Source: Microplitis mediator
Lineage: Eukaryota > Arthropoda > Insecta > Hymenoptera > Braconidae
NCBI RefSeq assembly: GCF_029852145.1
Contig: NC_079976.1
Coordinates: 7,812,001-7,876,000, forward strand
Reading direction: 5' to 3'
DNA: 64,000 bases
Part shown: positions 45,166-55,784 of the stretch, piece by piece
Numbering within the stretch: position 1 is the stretch's first letter
Layout: each line of letters begins with the position of its first letter
Notes under the pieces: model-generated
Databases searched by the model: none
Told to the model about the DNA's origin: nothing
The model's input: only the letters and a program-made list of their open reading frames with translations
Program-made: the position numbers and the translations under genes

Positions 45166-45401
45166 GACGTTCTAATTAGCAAATTGTCTAACTCGATTTC
45201 AGAAAATCCTCCATTTATTTGAAAAAAAAAAACAATTTAAAAATTTTATTTCATCTAAAAATCAATTCCATATCTAGTCTATGTATAATGTTTTTGTCTA
45301 GGTTACTCAAATAATATTTTTTCTGACTATCAGTATCTGAAAATTGCACAAAATCACCTACTAAAAAATATTAAGTTCGACAATTTGCTAATTAGAACGT
45401 C
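45166..45401. mobile_element. MITE-like pair of perfect 23-bp inverted repeats
   Basis: GACGTTCTAATTAGCAAATT plus GTC (45166-45188) is exactly complementary to 45379-45401. The 236-bp unit is AT-rich inside and has no ORF. An outer CAT/ATG extends the inverted ends. No clear target duplication. Confidence 0.65.
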
Positions 45402-46471
45402 AATGTGATATTACACTTTACTGTTAATTATATTTTTTCGATTTTCTCGACAATTATTTCGGTATGTAAATTAAAGAATTTAAAAAGAATTATGGAAGAA
45501 AAACGGAAGTAAAATACTTGAGTTCTACACGGTTATCGATTTGTATGAGGATAGAGTGGTTCATTCCACCCTCATCGTGCTTGTACATATAACAATTAAG
45601 TGAAGCTTTATTCCAATGGGTATGTATATGTCTACATGAATGTATGTATACATATGTATGTCTTAGTTTTCCCTCATTGCATCGCGGAAGAGTAAAATGT
45701 TCGAGAGTTAACTATAAAGCCTATATGGACGCGCGCATTTCGTGGGCGACTGAAGTTAATTCGCGAAAGCGACCGAGGCAAATTTAATTCGCGCGACTTA
45801 ACGCGTGACGAAATCATTTCGTCGTTCTCGTCGTGCTCGAGTAGGTCATAACCATTTAAATTGTCGCGAGATAGTCATAAACATCTTATATATATATATA
45901 TATATATATATGACTTTTTTATTTGATTTTTTTTTTAACATAAATTCTTGTACATTATTATTTATGAAAAGAAATATATATTAATTTATTTTGAGAATAA
46001 AGAATTATATTCCCAACAAAGTAATATAAAAATACAACGTACGTATATATAATAATTTTATTCGTATGATAAAGTTTTATCGTAAATGTAACTGCGTTTT
46101 AGAGAAAACTAAAATTGATCATGCGTGTTTGACTAAGTTCAGTAAATAATAAATAGTTTTTAAGCGTAGAAAATTTTTACGGTTTTATAAATTACGATTT
46201 TTATTTTTTCTTCTCTTTGTTGTTTTTTTTATATAAGTTTTTTCCTTGTGATTATGCGAAACTTTTTTTCACCCTCTTAACAAACTTAGGGATCAACTAT
46301 AGTTCGCAATTTAATCATTTTACGAAAGTTTACTTTATAAAAGATCAATAGTTTGTTGTGTGCAAAAGCATCGAAAAAATTATAAAATTATGTATGAATT
46401 TTATGATATATATATAGAATATATAGTAGTGCAGTCCTGATTTTGGGTATTTTTAAATTTGGTGCTATGCG
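45402..46471. promoter_or_regulatory. CpG-rich block at 45710-45870 in AT-rich DNA
   Basis: Dense CpG (GGACGCGCGCATTTCGTGGG, TTCGCGCGACTTAACGCGTG, ATTTCGTCGTTCTCGTCGTG) unlike anything near it, ending at a (TA)n run. A candidate promoter or regulatory element. No open frame of interest. Confidence 0.35.
45887..45911. repeat. (TA)n microsatellite
   Basis: A run of about 12 TA units immediately after a CpG-rich block. Confidence 0.9.
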
Positions 46472-46722
46472 CCCTCTATAAGGGTTCTATGACAACTGAT
46501 CCCAGACAAGTGATCACACGACGATTGATCCCACAGACTAGATCCAACTTACAACTGGTCCAACTGGCAACTAATTTTCTAATTCATCAGTTTCATCAAG
46601 ATTTTCATAACTTTCATAATCATCATCTTCAAAACCTTCATCATTTTCAATCGAATATTGATGGGATCAGACGTCAATGGCACAAAATTGTTGGGATCAG
46701 TTGACGGCACACCCTCTATAAG
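46472..46722. mobile_element. Short element with CAACTGATCCCA inverted ends and 11-bp direct repeats
   Basis: CCCTCTATAAG occurs at 46472-46482 and 46712-46722 as a direct repeat. Inside it, GACAACTGATCCCA faces TGGGATCAGTTGAC. GATCCCA words repeat further in. The minus strand carries an acidic 31-codon open tail. A 9-11 bp duplication would fit a Mutator-like element; this assignment is inference. Confidence 0.55.
46571..46666 (-). pseudogene. Acidic C-terminal ORF remnant inside the short element
   Basis: On the minus strand, between a TGA and a TAG, 31 codons read SHQYSIENDEGFEDDDYESY and then ENLDETDELEN. The composition is strongly acidic, like the tails of some transposase ORFs. It probably is the 3' end of the parent element's gene kept beside its inverted end. 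No start codon or domain is present. Confidence 0.35.
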
Positions 46723-46727
46723 TATTC

Positions 46728-46859
46728 ACTCTAGTCCGAAGTTTTCATGTTAAAATATATTCCCCTTTGGAGTAAATTTTACTCCTCGGAAATTAAATAG
46801 ATAAAAAAATCATCCGCAGTGCATTTAATTCGCGGTCACTCCGAAAATTTCTTACAGTG
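46728..46859. mobile_element. GGAGTGAAT MITE, shortened copy 4
   Basis: It retains TTTGGAGTAAATTTTACTCC, GGAAATTAAATAGAT, ATCCGC and the end AAATTTCTTACAGTG followed by TA at 46860. The left end is lost or altered. Confidence 0.6.
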
Positions 46860-46955
46860 TAATGCACACACTCGTAGAGAAGACCGGGGCACGACATATA
46901 GATGCAATCTAGATAATAGATTTTACTGATGTGTTAAATAAAAAAAACTTTATTA

Positions 46956-47757
46956 ACTTCCCGCTAAGAAAATTGCAAATTTTCAAAAAAAGGGAAGCTA
47001 TTGGTTTCGGTCCGATTTTCGAAAATCGAGTTTTCATCAGATGTCGAGGTTTTGAGGTCTTAGGAATCTATTCTGACTATTCCCGGATGGACGTCCGTCT
47101 GTCCGTGTGTGTGTGTGTGTAAACTTTTTTTGTCCGACGATATCTTTGGAACACACAAAAAAAAAAATTCTCGACTGAAGGTAAATATTCTTGATTCAAG
47201 AAAATTTTTTTGGAGACCTAAATTTTCTCAGATAAAGTAGAAATCTTCTCCAACCAAGACGAATTCTCTTGGCTCAAGAAAATCTTGACTTGGTTCCCGA
47301 AAACGTTTGTCTTCAAAAATATTTTCTTGACTCAAGATATCTGTTTTTTCTGTGAACGAATCAACCGATTTGAACGTACTTGATGGCAATCGAAAGGGCT
47401 CACCAAAACTTAGAATTGATTAGATTTTAGGGTAGATCGGTCATGTAGTTTACGAGTTATATACGAAGAATAAAAATTAAAAAGTTTTTTTGTTTTTGGT
47501 TTTTTGCGTATAACTTATGGACCACTTGCCCGATTCGCCTTAAAATGTAATCAGTTTTAAGTCTTGTTAAGCCCTTTCGATTGCCACCAAGAACGTTCAA
47601 ATCGGTCCATTCCATCCAAAGATATCGTCAGATAAAAATTATAAATTTTCAGTTAAGCTATCTTTTACCGGCCTAACAAATTTTTGAGCTCCAAGAGATC
47701 AAAAATTTACAAGTAATAATGTTCCCGAGCTCCCTGAGCTCGTAAACAGCGGGAAGT
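46956..47757 (+). mobile_element. ACTTCCCGCT-family element, best copy
   Basis: Ends are ACTTCCCGCT at 46956-46965 and its complement AGCGGGAAGT at 47748-47757. It contains GGTTTCGGTCCGATTTTCG, an ACGTCCG(T)n(GT) stretch near 47090-47120, and GTATAACTTATGGACCAC. It is interrupted by another MITE at about 47150-47355. The first part has an open frame shared in part with the copy at 62910. I cannot name the transposon superfamily. Confidence 0.6.
47147..47356. mobile_element. CACAGAAAAA-type MITE nested in the ACTTCCCGCT element
   Basis: It runs from CACAAAAAAAAAAATTC to TGTTTTTTCTGTG and contains repeated TCTTGACTCAAGA/TTCTTGATTCAAGAAAA words. The copy at 62910 reads GGAACAAATCGATT across the corresponding site without it, showing that this is a later insertion. 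Confidence 0.6.
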
Positions 47758-48928
47758 ATTGGAGCTGGCCCACAGGGTCAGGCGGTCTTCAGATTTTTTT
47801 TTGAAAGTTTACCCAAAATACTCTGTTGTGTTTATAATCGCTTACAAAAAAATTTTGGAAAATTTTCTTTTTACTGAACAGGAAATTTGTAAATTACATC
47901 AAACTCATAAATGAAGACTATAGAAACAATTTTTATTTTAATTTTTTGGGGGGTCAGTCAACCCCCGGTTTCCCCTATAAAGTTAATGATTGAAAAATAA
48001 ATTATTTATTGAATCAAATAAACTTTCATAAGCTACTACTTCATTAAAAGTTTTATAGATTAATTTTTTTTTAATTTTTCAATACTAAATACTCACTTAT
48101 TCATTATAATCCATTATTTAATCTCTGCTTTATAATGTTAACTCGGTCTTAACTTTCACCTTGAATACCCCAAACACTCGAAGAATATCCATCGGTACTT
48201 AAACTTCTGAAAAAATAAAAAAACCAAAAATAAATAATCGTAAAAAATGTAGTTATTTTTTTATATATATCCGGCAGTATAAACTAAAAAAAATATCAGT
48301 GAATAAAGATCACAAGCGAGGTGAAAATTGAATAAAAAAAAATATCCTTTACAACCGTCTCATTCGCGCGACTCTAAACGCCCGCCGGAAAACGAGTGGA
48401 AAAATAAGTGGCTCGTAATCCTTTACTGAGGATACATTTCCGACCAAATGAATCTTTCATTTTAGCTCGTATAACAACGACTCCAAAGCGTCAACTATTG
48501 ACTCGAATTAACTGCCTACTATTTCAAGAAATATATACGGAAAAGTATTTTTTATTGTAATATTACTTTTTTTATCCATATCACCCCACAGTAAATCTGT
48601 GATTACTTTATAAAATGAAAAGTTTTTTCACTTTTATTTGTTTTAAATTAAATTTTCTTTTTATTTTAACTTCTATACATAATTCATATAAATATTTTAT
48701 AATAAATTTGTTGAAAAAAATCAAATCTCTTTTAAAGAATAATAATTTTTTTTAATTTGAAAACTTTTTTTTTTTTATAATAGACACAGTCGTAAATAAA
48801 ATTTAATATTTTTAAAAATTTTCAATAATTAATTTCAAATTTTTCAAATGAAAAAAAAGTATAATTAGAAATCATAATGAAATATTATTGCAATTAATTT
48901 TTCTTATATTTATTAAATCCTAAGTTCG

Positions 48929-48961
<33 letters not shown>

Positions 48962-51273
48962 AGCGGTTTAAGTTAGTAACAGGTGAGTTAAATTAACAAG
49001 CGGTTAAAGTAGAATAAACCATTCAATAATGAGTTCTTCAAGTAAATTTCCTCGACGGAAGTCGCAAGATGATAAAACGAGGGTTGCGACTCTCATCCTT
49101 ATAGACCACTTTAACCGTAGATTCATGAGTAAAGCGTAGCTTTACTGATATAAGAAGCAATAAAATATAATGAAATAACATCCAATTCATGGAAGAGAGA
49201 TATTGTGAAAATATTATTGCTAACTTATTACTCAAGCTAAAGTATAAAAGCAAGAGAGTACGAAAAATAAAAATAAATTTCATTTATTGAAAATTTACCG
49301 TTCGACTTTTTTCCTTATAAACACTTGTTACGATTTTTGAGAGGAAATTGTTGAGAATTGAATGATTTGATGTAAAAAAAATCTGAAATACGAAAAGTTG
49401 AATGAGTTTTGAATCTGGAGTTTTCAAATTTGCCGCTAAAACTTAGAAAAGAGCAATTTTCCAAATTTTTTGTTGATGATATTTCTTAAACTAATGAACC
49501 ACTTGAAATAAATTTCGCGGTGGTCAAAAGATGGTACAGAGATGAAGACATATTAAGATTTTTGGAAAATCAAAATGTGTATACTACAAGTTATTCAAGA
49601 AAAATGAAGAAAATTTTTATTTTTGATACTTTTCGACAGTGAAATCCCTCGAACGAATCAACAGATTTGGATCTTACTGAATTCGACAGAGTTTTCAAGT
49701 AAATAAAAATTAGGAATCAACCTGTAGAAAAATTTCATTCATTGAATACATCGAAATCTACTAGTCTTATTGCGCTTAAATTTTCATGAATTCTGATCAT
49801 TTTCAAGCTGGAAAAAATATTCAAAATAACTTTCAGGGGTCTCAGAAAGTTGAGAATTAACGAAAATTTGATTTTCGAAATTCGATGGAAAACAAAAATT
49901 GTCTTTAATGTAAATCCTTAACGAGAAGTTAAAAATAAAAAAAATGAATCAGAGACTTTTTCTGAAAAATGGAGTTTTATTTGTGTGACGAAAGAGATTT
50001 TATATAGCAGTGTAAGGGAAGAAGTGTTGACTGCAGACTTAACGCTACTGTACAGTGTAATGTGGTATGTAAGAATAAGTTATAAAGATAAAAAAATGAT
50101 AGGAAAAGGATACAAGTTAGGAAAGCATGAGGGGAGAAAGCAAGAGACAAAGAGATGAAGATAGTAAAGGATGGGAAGAAGGCAGTAGGGAGGGAAAGGA
50201 GAGAGAAAACGTCTGGACGTTCGCGTAACAATCCTATCTCATCGTGTAAATCTCTAGCTCGTAACGAAGCGGCAAATCGAAACTAAACGGAGCGGCCCCG
50301 TGAATGGGAGATCGAAATATAACGTTACGCCGATGCCTCGGTGCGGCTTCCGGTCTAACATTTTTAACATTTTTTCCACCTATGGAAACCCCTTTACTCT
50401 ATACTACACTATTGATGTTCTTCCTTCAATTAAACGCGAACTCATCGATACACATCATTAATTTTCATTTTTTTTTAAATTAATTTTTATTCATTATTTT
50501 CTTCCTTTAAAAGCCCACTGTCAAATCAATAAATTTTATCAAATACTAATTCCATTGTTTGTAAACAATAGCTCCTCAATTTTTATCAATAATCAAAGAT
50601 TACAAAAGTGTCGACGGCTATTAATGCGTTGGCTAATTGTTTTTTATTTAAAGAACAATTTTTTTTAAGAAATTAACTTCTAAATTTACTAAAAACTTCA
50701 TCGAAAATTTGCAAAATCTAAAGAGATTTTACTATGAATTTTTTTTCTAATTAATTAAAATGGAATGCAATTCAAAATTTAAAAAACACTAAATTATACT
50801 CAAAAAAATTTTGTTCTATTGACTGGATATTAAAAATCGTTAGAAAAAAGATAATTTTTCAGATTTTTTACTAAATTGCAAATAACTACAATCATATTAT
50901 GGGAGTTCTTTTTATTATTTATTTATTTTTTTTTTTTCCAACTCAAAAATTGAACATCCAAATAATCCCGATAATTTTCTCAATTATATAGAATCAAACT
51001 TATGTATTGTCTTCGAAAATAATGAAAAGATTATCTTTATTGTTTGAAACTTTATTTCACAACATAGAGAGAATGTTTCGTTGAAAGTTATCGTGACAAT
51101 TGTGGCAATGACCCGATTTTAACTCAAAGTTCACAACTCTTGAGAAAAAATCTTTTGTTCGTAAGTAAAGAAATAAAATTTATTATTTATTTTGATAAAG
51201 TCTTGGGTTCACCGGTCAAATGTCGCGCCTGGGAAAAATTAATTCAATACACATCGAAAATTAACTTAATGTA
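47758..51273. other. AT-rich intergenic DNA
   Basis: GC-richer patches at 48355-48420, 49020-49120 and 50200-50370 (GGAGCGGCCCCGTGAATGGG). The stretch 49300-49900 reads like a decayed repeat and contains GAACGAATCAACAGATTTGG, close to a phrase in the ACTTCCCGCT element at 47356. No gene is recognised. Confidence 0.3.
48929..48959. repeat. Poly(A) run of 31
   Basis: An uninterrupted A run. No retroposed gene body is recognisable upstream, so there is no evidence that it is a retrotransposon tail. Confidence 0.9.
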
Positions 51274-51585
51274 CACTGAGAAAAAAAAATACTATTTTCC
51301 AAACAAGAATTTCTTGGTTCAAGAAATCCGTTCAAAATATTTATTTTATTATTGTTAATTATCAATTTCTTGAGAAAAGAGCATCAAATTTATTTTTGTT
51401 ATTATATGCATTTGATATTATATTGTGGGTAAACAAAAGAATAGCTTTACTTGAATTAAATAAAAATTGTTTCCTTCAATTTTACGAATTCTTGAGACAA
51501 AATTATATATTCTTGAAAATTATCAAGAATTTATGTTCTTGTATCAAGTAAATTTTCTTGATAAAAGTATTTTTTTTTCTCAGTG
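51274..51585. mobile_element. CACTGAGAAAAAA MITE, TA-flanked
   Basis: CACTGAGAAAAAAAAATAC at 51274 pairs with TATTTTTTTTTCTCAGTG ending at 51585, flanked by TA. Internal TTCTTGGTTCAAGAA is typical of the CACAGAAAAA group. Confidence 0.7.
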
Positions 51586-51744
51586 TATTTTAATTCCGAT
51601 TATTAAGATTTGTTCGAAAAAGGAAGTTTATAAAAAGCGACGTATCACTTCGGAAAAAGGTTAATTACAGCTTAATGAAAGAATAATACCTACATTAGGA
51701 AAATTTTTAACTCCTACAAAGTGGCTGATGCACCAGCTTGAAAT

Positions 51745-51950
51745 GATAGCTGCACAAAACTAACAGCTGATGAATTATTCGAATAAATTGAAGAACTGAA
51801 AGAAAAAATCGAATTGTGAAAGACCAAGAGTTTAGATCTGGAGCCACTTTAAATTGTTCTGAAAGCTCATTTGCAAACGTTGTCTAAAAAAGAAGCTCAG
51901 AATCCGACGGTTGAAAATTTAGAGATACGAAATAAGAGATCATGAAATAA
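51745..51950 (+). pseudogene. Possible decayed coding fragment
   Basis: One frame reads through three isolated stops as LTADELFE, IEELKEKIEL, KTKSLDLEPL and IVLKAHLQTLSKKEAQNPTV, a Lys/Glu/Leu-rich coiled-coil-like composition unlike the A/T noise around it. I recognise no family. It may be an old transposon ORF or retrocopy fragment, or chance. Confidence 0.25.
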
Positions 51951-51959
51951 TTATCGAAA

Positions 51960-54288
51960 AATTAGAAGGTGAAATGTCACAAAATAAGTAAATTATAGTA
52001 GTTCTCGTGCTACCTCTAGTTTGTGCTATCGTCCAATCTCTTTTCTGCTATTGTTTGCTCTTTCACTTCATAACGCTGGAAAAAAAATGATAACTAATAC
52101 CATCTTGAAATAGGGAATGATTATCATATTGTATGTGATAATTATTATCATGCTTATGTATTAACTATTAATTTCTCGTATGGTTATATTCACTTATTGC
52201 CGATAGTAATGGTTACCATGTAGACAGTAATGTTTCCTATATCTGAAGAATTTTTAAAATTTGCCACCTGGAATAGTAATGATTACCATCTCAGAAAAAA
52301 ATGGTTACTCGAATAGGAAAAGTTACCAAAAAAGAATGAGATTCTTTCAAATGTAAATATAGGCATAGCTACTTCGGTAGAATGGAAGGTATTACCTTTT
52401 TTTTCGATGTATATAGTTTACTGACTTGTGCTCATTTCGAAATTATGAGACAGATACCTTTGAATATTTATAACCTTGTTACTAAATGGTAACAAAGTTA
52501 TTTATATTTTTATTTTTAACTGTTTTTTCTAGATTTTTTTGGTTTTTGGAAAGATTCTACCAACAGCTATTTGAAATATATCAGAAAATACCACTTATTT
52601 TTAGGTTAATCGATCAAAAATTCTGATTTTTTGAAATTATATTCAGGACATTTATCTTAATATTACAATTCAATTTCATAAAATTCTACCAATGAGACCT
52701 ATAACACGACAACTACCTTAAGGGGGGTCTAAACTTTTTTTTTTATGACACTCGTCGACGAACGATACTATCCTTGTTGCACTCGCGCTGTAAATGGAAA
52801 CTTTGTCCGCGTTTTTCTCTTAAACAAATGAACATTTTTGAAAAATGAGAAGGTAGATTGTTAGATTATCGAATAATGCATCGAGCGTCGATCTTATTTC
52901 TACGATTAGAGGTTTTGTTTGAGAGAAAAACTTCGACAAAGATTACTATAGACTCTTCTTAATCATAATTTACACATGGAGTGTTTAACTATAAGTCAAT
53001 AATGCTGATAAAAGATCAAATTGAGCAAAAATATCATCAATCGAGGATAAATAATAAGATTGATTCATTATAATATTGTTACATACGAGTATGAAATATC
53101 TCATGTGAATATACTTGACTTAAAACTCAATAGTTATGTAGCAGGAAACGAGTATAAGATAATAATCTATTCTTTATATTCTGTTTCTTCAGTTAATTTT
53201 TTATCTTTATCCGTCACGTTGATTTAAATATAACTCATTATTCAATTTCAATATATATATATATATATATAAATTTTACGTTTTGTTATCTACAAAGTAT
53301 TATTTAAAAATATTACGCAAGTAACATTTAGCTCTCGTAACGTAATAGATTCAAATGTATATTATTCAAATCTGTTTTTTTGTTCTTACTTAACTAAAAA
53401 AAAAAAAAAAATGATGAATTGTTTTCTATTATTTAAATAACATATAGACTTTGGAATTAAAAGAAGTTACGTATCGTTTGACATACGACCAATAATTTTG
53501 ATATTTTAATACTGAGGCATAATCCGAGCGAATCTTGTAAAATAAATACAATAACAAGAGTTCATGACCTTATTTTCATAAATTTAAAATATAATTACAA
53601 TATAAGCTAGATCGCGAATATGATAAAAAAAAACTATTGTTTATATATTTATGTATTCAAATATTACGAAAAACAATAATAATAATTGAGGATTAATTAT
53701 TATAATTATTCTGTTTATATATATACACATATATATATATTGCGTATAAGTATTAAAGTCCATACTAAAGATCAATACACATAATAGAGCATATCTATAG
53801 CAAACGGCAACCCGCGTGCTCATTTACTTAATTGTGTTCAATATGAAGCGTAGAGAGCCACCAAGTGTTGGTGCATGGGTATATTCGAACCAACCCCCGT
53901 TTTAAACCTATCCTGTGTTATAGTTTCTCTTCTCTCTTTCTACACTACTCACTCATGATGTATCCCAAAGTCTTGATTATATATGCAGTGTATTCAATTT
54001 CAAATTCTAAATTCACTTCCAATATATAACTAAAGAATGTTAAGGAAATTCTTGTTCAAATATATTATATTTGAATTTATCAGGCTCTTGTCCCGAATTT
54101 CCGTGATTGACCCCACGACGTGTAAGAAAAAAACTAAATCCAAGGATTTTTTTTACAAGAAGCTCAAAGTATGCGCATTGCGTTTTATTTATTTGTGAGC
54201 ATGTAATATGTAAAGTGATGATTCAAAATGTCACTTTTGTTCTGTGTCTATTTCAATTATTTTAATCATATTTGCTTTAATATATATG
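51960..54288. other. AT-rich intergenic DNA
   Basis: At 52090-52400, TAATGGTTACCAT-like words recur irregularly. A GC-richer patch lies at 53810-53940. Otherwise only the inverted repeat at 52799 was noted. Confidence 0.3.
52799..52941. repeat. Inverted repeat of about 28 bp
   Basis: CTTTGTCCGCGTTTTTCTCT with TAAACAAA (52799-52826) is nearly complementary to 52913-52941 (TTTGTTTGAGAGAAAAACTT with CGACAAAG). Probably a MITE core. Confidence 0.5.
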
Positions 54289-54290
54289 TA

Positions 54291-55038
54291 GGGGAGGGTG
54301 GGGCAGAGCGGCCCCCCTAAGCCAATTATTATTTTTTGTGGCTTTCAACCATTAGATCACTTTACTTTTGTCCTATTTCGAATAAATTTATGGACATTTT
54401 GCCAAAATTCTGAAAAAAAAAATTTTTTTTTGTGGGGCAGAGCGGCCCCCCTCCAAAAAGTGATAAAAAAAATTTTTTTTTCGTTTTTTTTTTTTTTTTT
54501 AATTGTTTTCATCATTAAGAATGTATTTCTTTCTCTTGACAACTATTGTTGGTTTTATATTACTCGAAAAAAATTTTTTAAAGTGTAATAAATCGTTCAC
54601 TCTTGATTACCTTAATTACTAATTGTTATTTAATAAAAAAAAAAATCAATTCTATAGTTTAACTTTATTTCAAAAATTTATCAACTAAAAAAAAAATTTA
54701 ATTTTTATAAATTTTTAGTGACCAAATTTGCCTCTTACATAGAGAAACGGCCGAAAAATATGAAAAAATAATTTTTTCGGAAGTTTCGGCTGGTCCATTT
54801 TGCCCCAGGTGTTATGCGTAGGGCTAGAAATGTGGAATTATACTAATTTTTTGTTAATTTGACGATAAAAATATGAAAAAATCACTTTTTCAAAATTTTG
54901 GGCTTGTCCATTTTGCCCCAAATGTCATGCGTAGGGGTAAAAATGCGCAAACATATCAGATTTATAGTAATTAGTCGGAAAAAAAAAAATTTTTTTTTTA
55001 TCAAAATTTCAGGGGGGCCGCTCTGCCCCACCCTCCCC
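54291..55038. mobile_element. TA-flanked element with GGGGAGGGTGGGGCAGAGC ends
   Basis: A 28-bp G-rich end at 54291 matches its complement ending at 55038, with TA at 54289-54290 and 55039-55040. The terminal motif GGGGCAGAGCGGCCCCCCT is repeated inside near 54423, and GTCCATTTTGCCCCA appears twice (54794, 54905). There is a poly-T core near 54470-54500. 748 bp, with no transposase recognisable. Confidence 0.8.
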
Positions 55039-55040
55039 TA

Positions 55041-55644
55041 TATCACTTTTGCCTCCATATTCCCGTTTGATCAAGAAACTGTGCTCGCCTCAAGCCACCC
55101 CTTTGGACAAAGTGAGCACTCGTAATGAGTTCGTAATTTGTTTTATGTTTTGAAGACGTACGAAAAATTTTTGAATGCACTATTAAACTGCAATAAAATT
55201 TAACGTACTGTAACAAATGTTCTTGGAATGAAATGTTTTTTATTTTTGAATTTTTTTCTGACTTTTCCGGTTAAAAATATTTAGCCGAAAACACGTCGAA
55301 ATTTTATTATTCTTTATTAATAGGCCAAAAATTGAGTTGGCCTATTTTCGGTTTTTTTTTAGGCCTAATTATCAGTCATTTTCCGGCCACTTTTCGGCCG
55401 AGAAAAAATTTGATCATTATTCTGACTTGAAATTTTTTTACCAGGGTTCCATTTTTCGACCCTCTTCTCGTAATTGAAAAAGATTTGAATGATCAATTGA
55501 TAAATACTATTGACTAAAAAATAATGTTATAGTTGATCAATTTCTTCATTATTGGAAAATTTAAGACTATCCGTCAGTTTTTGGTATTTTTGCAAATTCT
55601 TCGTTGAAAATGATTATTTTATATATTCTATCAATATATAAATG
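55041..55644. other. AT-rich DNA with GGCC words
   Basis: Contains the hairpin at 55318 and several CGGCC words to 55410. Nothing else is recognised. Confidence 0.3.
55318..55347. repeat. Short hairpin AATAGGCCAA/TTGGCCTATT
   Basis: A 10-bp perfect stem with an 8-nt loop, in a stretch with several other GGCC-containing words (AGGCCTAATT, CGGCCAC, CGGCCGAG). Confidence 0.5.
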
Positions 55645-55646
55645 TA

Positions 55647-55782
55647 CTCTCTAAACATGAATGAGTGAAATAAGTGAATCTTCACTAATTCTGAGTGCCA
55701 ACCGAACCACTTTTTGAAATCAGTGGTTTGCACTTGGAATTAGTGAGTATTCACTTATTTTTACTAATTCACGTTTAGAGAG
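55647..55782. mobile_element. Palindromic CTCTCTAAA MITE, copy 3
   Basis: A 136-bp copy with the same ends (CTCTCTAAACATGAATGAG) and the same AACCGAACCACT centre as copy 2, flanked by TA at 55645-55646 and 55783-55784. Confidence 0.8.
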
Positions 55783-55784
55783 TA

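Noticed and set aside
48929..48959. Poly(A) run as a processed-pseudogene tail
   Set aside because: No gene-like sequence or target duplication next to it.
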